Below, piece after piece: positions 1 through 8,263 of a stretch of DNA of 48,010 bases. Under the pieces are notes generated by a model that made no database searches, was not told the DNA's origin, and was given only the letters and a program-made list of their open reading frames with translations. The position numbers were made by a program, and so were the translations under genes. Each line of letters opens with the position of its first letter. Position 1 is the stretch's first letter. The stretch comes from DATEEG01 sp035525055 (GTDB lineage: Bacteria; Actinomycetota; Acidimicrobiia; Spongiisociales; ZC4RG35), in the NCBI GenBank assembly GCA_035525055.1, contig DATLEZ010000067.1:1-48010 (forward strand), given 5' to 3'.

Positions 1-530
1 GGCCCGATCTCGAGAGCGGCGGCGTCGACTGCGGCGGTGACGATCTCCGCGCCGGTCACTGCCACGGCCGCCTCATCGATGGTGGCGATGAGTTCGGGGG
101 ACCCAACGACGGCAACGACCGTTTCGTCCTGTGGTGCGCGCAATTGGATGTTGGTGGTCGCCGCCGGATCGGTGACGCCGTCAGCGAAGAGACGAAGGCG
201 GGTTTGCACCGATCCAACCGGGGGCGCCAGGCGAACCATGTAGGTCTTCTCTCCCGCGGCCGGGACCTCCACGTCGATCTGGACAACGGAAGTGCCCTGG
301 CGGACTTCGAGGTTGCCGATGAATAGGACGTCGGCGCCGATGGTCACGGCGAGGTCGATCGGACGGCGAGCGTCGACGAAGCCAGCCAGGCCGGCCCGGG
401 CCGACATCCTTATGGGGCTCTCCTGGGCAAGGACCTCGAGACCACTTGTCCCATTGGGCGATGCCGCGGCAGGAAACGCCAAAGCGAAGGCGGAGAAAAC
501 GGCGACGAGCAGCAGCATCGGGCGACGCAC
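1..530 (-). CDS. Secreted hypothetical protein, 3' part outside the window
   Basis: An open frame runs from a GTG at 530 (or an ATG at 518) leftward off the window edge, giving about 176 visible residues. The N-terminus has basic residues (MRRP) followed by a hydrophobic stretch (LLLVAVFSAFALAF) and a small-residue PAAASP site, a typical cleavable signal peptide. The mature part looks like a beta-rich secreted domain (for example VTIGADVLFIGNLEV and VVQIDVEVPAAG) with no catalytic motif I recognise. No strong ribosome binding site is present: the nearest G-rich stretch is about 18 bases before the GTG. Function is unknown, and the C-terminal half, which may carry a membrane anchor or repeats, is not visible. 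Confidence 0.65.
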   Translation of the reverse strand, partial: MRRPMLLLVAVFSAFALAFPAAASPNGTSGLEVLAQESPIRMSARAGLAGFVDARRPIDLAVTIGADVLFIGNLEVRQGTSVVQIDVEVPAAGEKTYMVRLAPPVGSVQTRLRLFADGVTDPAATTNIQLRAPQDETVVAVVGSPELIATIDEAAVAVTGAEIVTAAVDAAALEIG

Positions 531-638
531 AAAGCTGAGACGTTGATTTCCCCCGGTCGGTTCCAGGAGAAATGACGGCGGTTCCACGGAAATGAGGCTA
601 GGGGGGATGGAGAACGCGATCGCGTTCCAAAAGTGTGC

Positions 639-665
639 CGCCGGCACTCCATCGGAGTGCCGGCG
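639..665 (-). terminator. Strong hairpin, probable terminator downstream of the Nfu gene
   Basis: CGCCGGCACTCC and GGAGTGCCGGCG pair perfectly (12 bp) around a 3-base ATC loop. Read on the minus strand it is followed by GGCACACTTTTG, a short T run. It lies about 175 bases past the nfu stop. A role as transcription terminator is inferred; the long distance and short T run leave room for another function. Confidence 0.45.
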
Positions 666-782
666 ACACGAGGATTGGCAGCAGGAGGAGGACGCTGCCG
701 ATCCCCTAGGCACGGCCATCTTGCAGGTCGTTTGTTACAGGAGGATATCCTCCTTGTGAAAAAAGGTGCAAAGTCTCGTATG

Positions 783-800
783 CGTTTTACGTTCTACGTC
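783..800 (+). repeat. Heptamer array (CGTTNTA)2-CGTC, copy A
   Basis: Two 7-base units (CGTTTTA, CGTTCTA) are followed by CGTC and then AAAGCCC. The same unit and the CGTCAAA flank recur at 11290-11320, 11353-11384 (opposite strand) and 41524-41558, always just past the end of a gene. This copy lies 40 bases beyond the nfu stop codon. Confidence 0.6.
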
Positions 801-839
801 AAAGCCCGCGGAAGACCCCTTGGCTGCAAGGGTAAGACG

Positions 840-1442
840 CTATTTCTTGGACTTCTGGAAGTATGGATCAGTGCCAGAGGCGTGATCGGTGACGTCGACG
901 ATGTCGGTCAACTCCGGAATCGACTCCAAAAGAATGCGCTCGATCCCCTGCTTCAGAGTCACCTGTGCCATCCCGCAGCCCTGACAGCCGCCACCAAGCT
1001 TCAAATAAGCGATGGTGCCATCGACCGATACCAGTTCGGCCGTGCCGCCGTGAGAAGCGATGGCCGGGTTGACCGCCTCGGCTAGGACCTGGGCAACCTG
1101 GTCTGCCAGCGGTCCTTCGAGACTCCCTTTGGGCGCGGCCATGGTCGGGCTGGCCGTGTTGGGGTTGTCCATAGAGAGGCCCTGCTCGCCGATCGAGAGA
1201 GTTGACCCACCGAGGCTCTCGAGGTCTTTCTGCGGCATGATCACTGCCAGATCACCGTGGCGTTCGATGATGTGATCGCCCGAAGCGTCTTCCAAAGGGA
1301 TGAACGCCAGTTCATACGCGAATTGGCCCTGGCGAAGCCCGGTGATCTCGAGCAGAAGTCCGATCTCACCATCACCCGGTTCCTGGTCGCGCAACTGGCG
1401 AACCATCTCCAAGGCGTCAGAGGTGATTGTGAGAATCGACAT
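840..1442 (-). CDS. nfuA: Fe-S cluster carrier/scaffold, Nfu/NfuA type
   Basis: A 200-residue cytoplasmic protein with the two-part NfuA layout. Residues 1-95 resemble an A-type (HesB/IscA-like) fold without its cysteines, and residues 105-190 form the NifU C-terminal domain. The signature GGGCQGCGMAQVTLKQGIE carries the CxxC pair (C153, C156) that binds a bridging [4Fe-4S] cluster between two monomers. Nfu proteins receive clusters from the Suf machinery and pass them to client enzymes. The ATG at 1442 (MSILTITSDALEM) is preferred to the upstream in-frame start at 1499, because the domain begins there and the upstream start would run into the divergent gene. The gene is divergent from the ATP-grasp gene with 58 bases between them. 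Family assignment is firm; in vivo clients are unknown. Confidence 0.9.
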   Translation of the reverse strand: MSILTITSDALEMVRQLRDQEPGDGEIGLLLEITGLRQGQFAYELAFIPLEDASGDHIIERHGDLAVIMPQKDLESLGGSTLSIGEQGLSMDNPNTASPTMAAPKGSLEGPLADQVAQVLAEAVNPAIASHGGTAELVSVDGTIAYLKLGGGCQGCGMAQVTLKQGIERILLESIPELTDIVDVTDHASGTDPYFQKSKK

Positions 1443-1500
1443 ACCCTTAAGGTTACTGGACCGCCCGGTCCAACACACCACCCGGAAGCTCAGATCCAAA

Positions 1501-2709
1501 GTGGCCAGAGTCCTACTAGTCGTCCCAACCTCCAGCTATCGCATCGCCGATTTCATCGACGCCGCCGGGGCCCTGGGCGTTGAAGTCGCAGTAGCAGCGG
1601 AAGAGGACCTCCCCCTGCTGGCGATCGATCGATTTGTCAGGATCGACTGCGCCGATCCGGTCGCAGCCGCCGCCACGGTGGTCGACCTTGCCGCCACCAC
1701 CAGCATCGATGCCATCGTGCCAGTCGACGACGCCGGCGTGATCATCGCCGCGCTCGCCTCCGAGTCGCTCGGCTTGCCTCACAATCCCCCCGCGGCGGCC
1801 GCGGCAACGCGCAACAAAGAGGCGATGCGCCTCGCTCTATCCAGGGGTGAGGTGCCCCAACCTTCGTTCGCGGCAATCGCCGAGGACCAGGACCCGACGG
1901 CGACGGCGGCTGCCATCGGCTTTCCTCTTGTGGTCAAGCCTCTTTCATTGTCTGGCAGCCGCGGCGTGATCAAGGTCGATAGTCCCGAGCAGCTCCCTAC
2001 CGTGATCGGGCGGGTCCTCGACATCGCCCAGGGCGCGGGCGAGGTCGGCGGCCGGGTGCTACTCGAGCAATTCGTCGCCGGACCCGAGGTGGCTGTCGAG
2101 GGAATGCTGTGGAACGGGGTCCTCGAGGTCCTGGCGATCTTCGACAAGCCCGATCATCCGGACGGCCCCTACTTCGAAGAGACGATCTATGTGACGCCGT
2201 CGCGCCTCGATCGGGCGATCCAAGACGAAATCGTGCGAGTGACCCAAGCAGCAACTACGGCTATCGGCTTGCTGGAAGGACCCATCCACGCCGAATTGCG
2301 AGTGGAGGGCACCAAGCCCTCGGTAATCGAGGTCGCCGGCCGATCCATCGGTGGCATCTGCGGAAGAGCCCTCAGCTTTGGCCTGCTCGACACGTCTCTC
2401 GAGACCCTGATCCTTCGCCATGCCCTCGGTCGACGCCGCGGCCTGCCCCGCACCACAAACGCCAGTGGTGTGATGATGCTTCCGATCTCGGGGCCGGGAA
2501 CACTCACTGCAATCGGCGGCCTTGACGATGCCGGAGTAGTGGAAGGGATCGACGCGATCGAAGTAACGGCGCCGATCGGCACCCACCTCCGACCGGTGCC
2601 CGAGGCCGACCGTTATCTCGGCTTCATTTTTGCCACTGGACCGGAAGCCGACGACGTCGTCGCGACGCTCAAGAAAGCCCACAGCCTTCTCGATATCGTT
2701 ATCCGTTAG
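1501..2709 (+). CDS. ATP-grasp ligase of unknown substrate
   Basis: A 402-residue protein starting at GTG 1501 (ARVLLVVPTSSYRIADF). The order is a PreATP-grasp Rossmann domain (residues 1-90), an ATP-grasp core with a GFPLVVKPLSLSGSRGV stretch where the lysine should contact ATP, and metal/ATP-binding acidic residues ending in IEVAGRSIGGICG. A C-terminal domain follows (about 310-402). This pattern matches the amino-acid/dipeptide ligase side of the superfamily, which activates a carboxylate as acyl-phosphate and joins it to an amine. The substrate cannot be read from sequence. The next gene, an MFS transporter, starts at the base after this stop codon, so the two are almost certainly co-translated. 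Such a pair recalls ligase-exporter pairs such as BacD-BacE. Confidence 0.8.
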   Translation: MARVLLVVPTSSYRIADFIDAAGALGVEVAVAAEEDLPLLAIDRFVRIDCADPVAAAATVVDLAATTSIDAIVPVDDAGVIIAALASESLGLPHNPPAAAAATRNKEAMRLALSRGEVPQPSFAAIAEDQDPTATAAAIGFPLVVKPLSLSGSRGVIKVDSPEQLPTVIGRVLDIAQGAGEVGGRVLLEQFVAGPEVAVEGMLWNGVLEVLAIFDKPDHPDGPYFEETIYVTPSRLDRAIQDEIVRVTQAATTAIGLLEGPIHAELRVEGTKPSVIEVAGRSIGGICGRALSFGLLDTSLETLILRHALGRRRGLPRTTNASGVMMLPISGPGTLTAIGGLDDAGVVEGIDAIEVTAPIGTHLRPVPEADRYLGFIFATGPEADDVVATLKKAHSLLDIVIR

Positions 2710-3849
2710 TTGTTCGCACCCGTCCGCGCTCTTCTGGCTCCCCGCTCCCAGGCATCGCCGGGAGTGCTCGCCGCGGCCGGCGCAGTCGCCCTGGCGTTCG
2801 CAGCCACCCCGTTTCAGGTTCCCGAGATCGCGGCCGAACTCGACATTCGGCTTGGCACCGCCGGCCTGCTGTCGGCCTTCCAGGTCGGAGGATTCGCCGC
2901 CACGACTTTCCTGGCCGGGCGGCTGCTCAGACCCCAGGCTTCCATCCACAAGATCGGCCTGGTGGCCACGGGGATGGCTCACCTTCTGTGCGTCGTGGCT
3001 CCCGAGTTCTGGATTGTGCTCGGGCTACAACTGCTGGCCGGCATCGGAATGGGGTTCATGACATGGTTGTCGTGGTCGGAAGCCACCCGTCATCGCAGGG
3101 GCCTGGCGGACGTGGCAGCAGTGGCCCCGCTGGTCGCAGCCTTCTCCTCTCCTCTATTGAGCTGGCTGGCAGGCCTTGGGTCCTATCGCGTGGTCTTTGG
3201 ACTGGTGGGCGGGGTCACTCTGCTCATAGCCCTGATTCCGGCGTACTACGGCGAGTTGCCAGCCATCGGGCGCAATGTCTCCGACTCGAAGACCAACCGC
3301 ATCCTCCTCGGAGCCCTCTTCCTCCTGATGCTGGCGGGGTCGGCCGTGTTCGTGTTCGCCGCCGCCGCCGGGAGGCAGGTCGCCGGACTCTCGCCGGTGA
3401 TCGTTTCCATCGCCTTCAGCCTCAACGCATTGGTCGGCGTGGTCGCCACGCGCTTCACGGCCAGGCCTGGAACCGCATGGATCTGGCTTGCGGCCACCGG
3501 TTTCGGAGCCCTCGGAGTCGGTCTCAGCGGTTCGCCGATCGTGTACGTCGTGGCGATGATCGGCTGGGGGTTCGTGTTCTGGATGGGGGTGCCAGCAGTC
3601 TTCCTGCTGCTCGCCGATCGCTCGCTAAGCCCCGCCGAACGCGTCGGCGACGCCCAATCGCTCATGGCTCTAGGGCGTGTCATGGGACCGATCGTCGGCG
3701 GAATCGTCCTCGGCGCGGGAGCCTTCGATCGGCTGTCGATCGTCGGGGCTGTCGGTCTCGTCACCGGCGCGCTGGTAGTCGGTGGAGTGGAGCTAGCGCG
3801 GATCAGGCTGGCGCCTCATTCTCACGTTCAGAGCGCCAGCACTCCCTGA
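2710..3849 (+). CDS. MFS transporter
   Basis: A 379-residue hydrophobic protein with about 11-12 predicted membrane segments and the two-halves architecture of the major facilitator superfamily. The N-terminal half runs from about residue 16 to 175 and a basic cytoplasmic loop (GRNVSDSKTNR) separates it from the C-terminal half. The likely start is TTG 2710, directly after the ATP-grasp stop (TAG then TTG), which implies termination-reinitiation. No substrate motif is recognised; export of the product of the upstream ligase is an inference from coupling. The 3' end overlaps the convergent pfkA by 22 bases. Confidence 0.8.
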   Translation: MFAPVRALLAPRSQASPGVLAAAGAVALAFAATPFQVPEIAAELDIRLGTAGLLSAFQVGGFAATTFLAGRLLRPQASIHKIGLVATGMAHLLCVVAPEFWIVLGLQLLAGIGMGFMTWLSWSEATRHRRGLADVAAVAPLVAAFSSPLLSWLAGLGSYRVVFGLVGGVTLLIALIPAYYGELPAIGRNVSDSKTNRILLGALFLLMLAGSAVFVFAAAAGRQVAGLSPVIVSIAFSLNALVGVVATRFTARPGTAWIWLAATGFGALGVGLSGSPIVYVVAMIGWGFVFWMGVPAVFLLLADRSLSPAERVGDAQSLMALGRVMGPIVGGIVLGAGAFDRLSIVGAVGLVTGALVVGGVELARIRLAPHSHVQSASTP

Positions 3850-4916
3850 ATCGCCTCCATCCGCCGCACCCGATCCATCGTCACCGGGCTCGTTCCGTCC
3901 ATGAGGCCCCGGGTCTCCTCGAGAACTTCATCAAAAGAAAAGAGCCTGATCCAGGAGTCTGAGGTGGGATCACCGTTCTCGGTGAGGTTCCAACCAGCCA
4001 TGCGGTCCGTGTCCCCGGCCAGCACAGCCTGCACTGCCACCAATCCGAACCGTCCTGCCAGGAGGCGATCACGAAAACTCGGATTACCGCCACGCACAAG
4101 GTGGCCGAGGACCGTCCCTCGCACTTCGACGTTGGAATCGGGTCCGAGCCTGTCAACTACCTCCTGCACCAATTCGTGGGTAGGTATCGGGACCCCTTCC
4201 GCCTTGATGATGAGCGTCCTGGTCTTGTCCCGGATCCGATTGAAACCATCCTCGATGCACTTGGTGACCGCCGTCAGGATCTCCTCGCGGCTCCGCTGAT
4301 GTTCAGGGAGAAGCACACCATCGGCGGCGGCGGCCACTGCCGAGGCCATCGCCAGATAGCCCGAGTGGCGTCCCATGACCTCGACAATGAAGGCGCGATG
4401 ATGGCTGCGGGCGGTGTCGGTGATCCGATCGCACGCTTCGATGATGGTGTTGAGGGCGGTGTCGACCCCGAGCGACTCGCGGGACAGGCCAATGTCGTTG
4501 TCGATGGAAGCTGGAATGCCGATGATCGGAATCGAGCATTCCGTGGCGAGGGCGTGGGCACCTTCGAAAGAGCCGTTGCCACCGATCACAATCATGCCGG
4601 TGATCGAATACTTCTCCATCTGGCGAACTGCCTCCACACGACCTTCCCTTGTGAAGAACCGGGCGCACCGCGAAGAACCGAGGACGGTCCCTCCCATGCT
4701 CCCCATCGCCTCGACTTCGGCAGTAGGAGTGAGGTAGCCGCTGCGACTGCTCTGACGGGTCAGTGGACGAAACTCTCCGTCGATGAGCCCGTCATAACCC
4801 ATCTCGACACCCCACACCGGCACGCCCATGGAGGCGGCGACCTTGGTCACCGCCCTGATCGCAGCGTTCATGCCCGGGGCATCACCCCCCGAAGTGAGGA
4901 CAGCTAGAGCAGCCAA
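3828..4916 (-). CDS. pfkA: 6-phosphofructokinase
   Basis: A 362-residue phosphofructokinase that phosphorylates fructose-6-phosphate in glycolysis. Recognisable elements are TSGGDAPGMN at the N-terminus, PASIDND (137-141, with the catalytic aspartate), EVMGRHSGYLA, KAEGV and GTVLGHLVRGGNPSFRDR. The phosphate-donor loop reads GGNGS (112-116) where ATP-type enzymes usually have GGDGS. The Mg-binding aspartate is therefore an asparagine, so donor preference (ATP or pyrophosphate) is open. The start is a TTG at 4916; no ATG or GTG lies in a suitable place. It is divergent from the lipoprotein gene at 5008 (91 bases) and convergent, with overlap, with the MFS gene. Confidence 0.9.
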   Translation of the reverse strand: MAALAVLTSGGDAPGMNAAIRAVTKVAASMGVPVWGVEMGYDGLIDGEFRPLTRQSSRSGYLTPTAEVEAMGSMGGTVLGSSRCARFFTREGRVEAVRQMEKYSITGMIVIGGNGSFEGAHALATECSIPIIGIPASIDNDIGLSRESLGVDTALNTIIEACDRITDTARSHHRAFIVEVMGRHSGYLAMASAVAAAADGVLLPEHQRSREEILTAVTKCIEDGFNRIRDKTRTLIIKAEGVPIPTHELVQEVVDRLGPDSNVEVRGTVLGHLVRGGNPSFRDRLLAGRFGLVAVQAVLAGDTDRMAGWNLTENGDPTSDSWIRLFSFDEVLEETRGLMDGTSPVTMDRVRRMEAIQGVLAL

Positions 4917-4995
4917 GGCCGGAACGGTAGCTTCAAGCTGCCCTCGGAACGTCTTACCAGACCCGTTCCGCTACTCGTAGTCCGGGCCGCAGCCA

Positions 4996-5001
4996 TACCA
5001 T
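4996..5001 (+). promoter_or_regulatory. -10 box of a leaderless promoter
   Basis: TACCAT fits TANNNT and lies 6 bases before the ATG at 5008, leaving room only for a transcript beginning at or next to the start codon. No Shine-Dalgarno sequence is present. Confidence 0.5.
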
Positions 5002-5007
5002 CGCCGA

Positions 5008-6135
5008 ATGAAGCGACGGCTGGTGATGGTTGGCACTCTCGGGCTTCTGGTTTCCTGCACCTCGTCACCGGCACTGCCGCCGCTGCTGGTCATCACCGAC
5101 GACAACGCCATCACCGCCATTTCACCTGAAGGCGAAACCGTCGAGCTGGTCGCAGCCGACCCCAACCGCCAGGTATCCCAGGCGACGTGGGCGCCGGATG
5201 GGCGTCTGGCTGTATGGACCGAAGTCGATGCCGCATCCGGCGAGGCCGTCATCGCGATGGGCAACTCCGAGGGACAAAGAAGGATTGATGGCGCCACTAT
5301 TCCCTTCTTCTACGCCTGGAGCCCCGAAGGCGACCACGTTGCCTATCTCGGCAACTCCCCCGACGGTGGCGGGGTGGCGCTGGGGCTGGTCGACGTCGCG
5401 ACGGGCACTGCCCGCCTCGTTGACAGCGGGGCGCCCTATTACCTGGATTGGGCACCGGACGGCTCTCGCCTGGCGGTGCATGTGGATTCGACATTCCTCG
5501 GCTTCGTCGATCTCGAAGGGAACAGGACGGCAATTACAACTGTGGCCGGCTTGTTCCAGGCACCACAATTCCTCGACGACGGCCGTTTGCTGGTGGCCAC
5601 TGGTGGCGATCTCCAGGGGGTCGCCGTATCGGAAGATTCCGGCGAACCGGCGGTGATCGCTCCAATCACCGGCGGCACCTTTTTCTCAGCCTCCGCCAAT
5701 GGAGCCATGCTCGCTTATACCGATACAGCCAACGCTCCGATTCTCGGGTCTCTTTCCGTCGTTCCGATCGAGGGCGGAGAACCAGAACCAGTCAATGAAG
5801 ACGGCGTCGTTGCCTTCGAGTGGTCTCCGTCCGGCGAGCGACTCCTTTTCATGACCGTGAATGCGGAAGGGACCGCCTTGATCCCCCAGATCTGGGAGGC
5901 GGGTTCCGTGGAAATGTATGAGGAACTGCTTCCTACCCAGGAGATGATTAGCTCGTATCTCCCCTTCTGGGATCAGTACAGCCGGGTCCTGACCCTGTGG
6001 GCGCCGGATGGTGCCAGCTTCGTCCTGCCGGTCGACGGGGAGAACGGCGGCAGCATCGTCGTCTATGACGTCGAGAGCGGCGACACCACCCGGGTGTCCG
6101 GCGGTCGCTTCGCCAGCTGGGCTCCCCGCTCCTAG
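5008..6135 (+). CDS. Lipoprotein with WD40/TolB-like beta-propeller
   Basis: A 375-residue protein beginning MKRRLVMVGTLGLLVSC; LVSC is a lipobox with C17 as the lipidated residue. The rest is a series of PD40/TolB-like propeller blades marked by repeats such as TWAPDGRLAVW, AWSPEGDHVAYL, DWAPDGSRLAVH, EWSPSGERLLFM and LWAPDGASFVLP. The protein should sit on the outer face of the membrane and act in binding rather than catalysis. It precedes an S9 peptidase on the same strand by 43 bases; that enzyme also has an N-terminal propeller, so the two may share an origin or a peptide-handling role (inference). No ligand is identifiable. Confidence 0.8.
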   Translation: MKRRLVMVGTLGLLVSCTSSPALPPLLVITDDNAITAISPEGETVELVAADPNRQVSQATWAPDGRLAVWTEVDAASGEAVIAMGNSEGQRRIDGATIPFFYAWSPEGDHVAYLGNSPDGGGVALGLVDVATGTARLVDSGAPYYLDWAPDGSRLAVHVDSTFLGFVDLEGNRTAITTVAGLFQAPQFLDDGRLLVATGGDLQGVAVSEDSGEPAVIAPITGGTFFSASANGAMLAYTDTANAPILGSLSVVPIEGGEPEPVNEDGVVAFEWSPSGERLLFMTVNAEGTALIPQIWEAGSVEMYEELLPTQEMISSYLPFWDQYSRVLTLWAPDGASFVLPVDGENGGSIVVYDVESGDTTRVSGGRFASWAPRS

Positions 6136-6178
6136 ACCGAGACCACCGTTCCGGGTCGGGCGGACGGGTCGGGCCGTT

Positions 6179-8167
6179 ATGGTCCCGATTGTGTCGGTGA
6201 CGATTACACCCGAAATCCTGTGGACCCTTCCCCGAGTCGAAGCCCCGGTCAGCGCGGGCGGCGGCCGCGTGGTTGTGCCGGTGACCACCTACGACATCTC
6301 CGCCAATGCCGGCAGCGGTCGCATCTGGTTGGTCGACGGCGATGGTTCCCGAAAGGCCCTCACGGCCCCCGAATTCAATGCCTCCAAGCCAGCCGTGAAC
6401 CCGTCCGGTTCCAGACTCGCATTTATCGCTTCGATCGGTGAGGACAAGGTCAAGCAGATCTATGTCTCGGACCTGGACGCGGCGCCTGCCGGACCCGACT
6501 CGACCAAAGCTCTGACCTCATTCCCCCTGGGAACCCTCGGTGGTCGATGGCTCCCTGATGGCCGCGGCCTCGTGGTACTGGCTTACGTGCTCAAGGGACA
6601 TCTGGATCTCGAAGCCACGGCCGGCGAACTCGCTCGACGCAAGGATGCGAAGTTCGTCGTGCACACCACCGAAGACCTCATCTATCGGTACTGGGACACA
6701 TGGTTGACGACAGGCGAAGTACCGCATTTGTTCCGGGTTGACCTGGATAGCCGCAAGGTGACCGATCTCACTCCGAGCTCGACCCGATGGTGGAGCTGGC
6801 CGAACACCGACGACCCGCTCGACAGCTTCGCCGTCTCCCCCGACGGCCGTCACATCGCCTACGTGGCCGATTCGTCAGAGCCTCCCCACCGAAGGATCCG
6901 GCGCCGCCTCTACGAGCTCGAACTCGATACCGGACACGAAGCGGACCTCACTCCGGAAGACGTGGTTCAGATTCATCGACCCCGCTACTCACCCGACGGC
7001 CGCACGATCGCCTACGGGTTTCAGGTCGTCCCCGACTATTACGGGGACCCGATCAAGCTCGGGCTGTTCGATCGATCGGCCGGTGCCCACCGCAAGCTCG
7101 CCGAGGGTTGGGATCGCTCGGCCGATCAATGGGAGTTCGACGGACGCGGGGACCTCCTCATAGTCGCCGAGGACTCTGGCTATTCCCACCTCTTCCGTCT
7201 GACCGGGGTCGAGCCCGTGCTCGAACCCATTGCGCTCGGCGGCAGCCTCACGTCACCCGTCGTCGATGCCGACGGCACGGTCTTTCTCTTGAGACACAGC
7301 CTGCACCAACCACCCGAAGTCGTCAGGCTCGGCGCCGACGGTGAGCTGGTGCCCTTGACAGACTTTGCGGCAAGCCTCCTTGATGACGTCAGCTGGGGAG
7401 CGGTAGAAGACCTCACCTTTAAGGGAGCCGACGGCGATCCGGTACAGATGTTCCTGATCCATCCATCCGGTGTTGCTGAAGCTGGCCCGCCGCCTTTGTT
7501 GCATCTCATCCACGGAGGCCCCCATGGAGCGTTCACCGATGGATGGCAGTGGCGATGGCATGCACAGTCCTTTGCCGCCCGCGGTTTCCTGGTCGCCATG
7601 GTCAACTTCCACGGCTCCACTTCGTTCGGTGCCGATTACACCTCTTCAATTCAGGGTGCCTGGGGAGACAAGCCCTATCGCGACATCGAGGCAGCGACCG
7701 ACCTCCTGGTGAACCGGGGCCTGGTTGACGAATCCCGAATGGCCGTGGCGGGCGGTTCCTACGGCGGCTACATGGTCGCCTTCATCACCGGCCAGACCGA
7801 CCGCTACGCATGCGCAGTCGCCCACGCCGCCGTCACCAATTTCGGCGGCATGTATGCCTCGGACATCACGGGCGGCCGGGCGCTCGCCTACGGCTCGGAG
7901 ATCTTCGAGGACCGAACCCGGGTTGAGCGATATAGCCCGTCCTCACATGCCTCCGGATACAACACTCCAACCCTGGTCATCCACGGCGAGCGCGACTATC
8001 GAGTGCCGCTGACCCAGGGCCTCGAGCTCTACGGCGTCTTGAAGGCCAAAGAAGTCCCTTCCCGCCTGGTCTATTACCCGTTGGAGAACCACTGGATCCT
8101 CAACCCTCAACCATCACTTCACTGGTACCAGGAAGTCTTCTCATGGTTAGATGTCTACTTGAGGTAG
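6179..8167 (+). CDS. S9-family prolyl oligopeptidase/acylaminoacyl-peptidase-like enzyme
   Basis: A 662-residue serine peptidase. The N-terminal two-thirds is a beta-propeller with PD40-type blades (FAVSPDGRHIAYVAD, RYSPDGRTIAYGF). The C-terminal alpha/beta-hydrolase domain has HGGPHG (oxyanion region), the nucleophile S527 in GGSYGGYM, D606 in HGERDYRVP and H638 in ENHWI, giving a complete Ser-Asp-His triad. S9C enzymes cleave short peptides or remove N-acylated residues; the propeller gates access. No signal peptide is visible, so it is probably cytoplasmic. The start is taken as ATG 6179; a GTG at 6191 is possible. A stem-loop with a T run follows the stop. Confidence 0.9.
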   Translation: MVPIVSVTITPEILWTLPRVEAPVSAGGGRVVVPVTTYDISANAGSGRIWLVDGDGSRKALTAPEFNASKPAVNPSGSRLAFIASIGEDKVKQIYVSDLDAAPAGPDSTKALTSFPLGTLGGRWLPDGRGLVVLAYVLKGHLDLEATAGELARRKDAKFVVHTTEDLIYRYWDTWLTTGEVPHLFRVDLDSRKVTDLTPSSTRWWSWPNTDDPLDSFAVSPDGRHIAYVADSSEPPHRRIRRRLYELELDTGHEADLTPEDVVQIHRPRYSPDGRTIAYGFQVVPDYYGDPIKLGLFDRSAGAHRKLAEGWDRSADQWEFDGRGDLLIVAEDSGYSHLFRLTGVEPVLEPIALGGSLTSPVVDADGTVFLLRHSLHQPPEVVRLGADGELVPLTDFAASLLDDVSWGAVEDLTFKGADGDPVQMFLIHPSGVAEAGPPPLLHLIHGGPHGAFTDGWQWRWHAQSFAARGFLVAMVNFHGSTSFGADYTSSIQGAWGDKPYRDIEAATDLLVNRGLVDESRMAVAGGSYGGYMVAFITGQTDRYACAVAHAAVTNFGGMYASDITGGRALAYGSEIFEDRTRVERYSPSSHASGYNTPTLVIHGERDYRVPLTQGLELYGVLKAKEVPSRLVYYPLENHWILNPQPSLHWYQEVFSWLDVYLR

Positions 8168-8171
8168 AGAC

Positions 8172-8203
8172 CTTACCCGCGTTTCTGTGGGTAAGTCGAT
8201 TTT
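8172..8203 (+). terminator. Rho-independent terminator after the S9 peptidase
   Basis: CTTACCC (8172-8178) pairs with GGGTAAG (8189-8195) around a 10-base loop and is followed by TCGATTTTG. It begins 5 bases after the peptidase stop codon. Confidence 0.6.
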
Positions 8204-8216
8204 GTCATTCACAGAA

Positions 8217-8244
8217 GACGCCAGACGCTAGACGCCAGACGCCA
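8217..8244 (+). repeat. Heptamer array (GACGCYA)4
   Basis: Four consecutive 7-base units read GACGCCA, GACGCTA, GACGCCA, GACGCCA. They lie between the peptidase terminator and the start of thiN. The period matches the CGTTTTA arrays elsewhere in the window but the unit sequence is different. Confidence 0.7.
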
Positions 8245-8263
8245 GCCAGGAAAACGACCGGTC

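Larger units (their letters stand above)
531..839. other. 309-bp intergenic region rich in palindromes
   Basis: No convincing gene is present between the exported protein and the Nfu gene. The region holds a perfect 16-bp palindrome (GAACGCGATCGCGTTC, 612-627), a 12-bp-stem hairpin (639-665), a perfect 16-bp palindrome (AGGAGGATATCCTCCT, 739-754), a short CGTTTTA heptamer array (783-800) and a 6-bp stem-loop (817-832) just after the nfu stop codon. Both neighbouring genes are on the minus strand, so the region should contain the end of the nfu transcript and the promoter of the exported protein. Confidence 0.6.

Noticed and set aside
612..627. Cyanobacterial HIP1 site (GCGATCGC)
   Set aside because: The octamer is there, but gene content is not cyanobacterial and one copy means nothing.
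633..1085. Plus-strand frame with GTG after the AGGAGG palindrome (near 756)
   Set aside because: The SD-like sequence is tempting, but the frame runs antisense through nfuA and reads as shadow sequence.
8168..8263. Thiamine (TPP) riboswitch before thiN
   Set aside because: No THI-box motif (CUGAGA, ACCUGA) is present; the gap holds only a terminator and the heptamer array.
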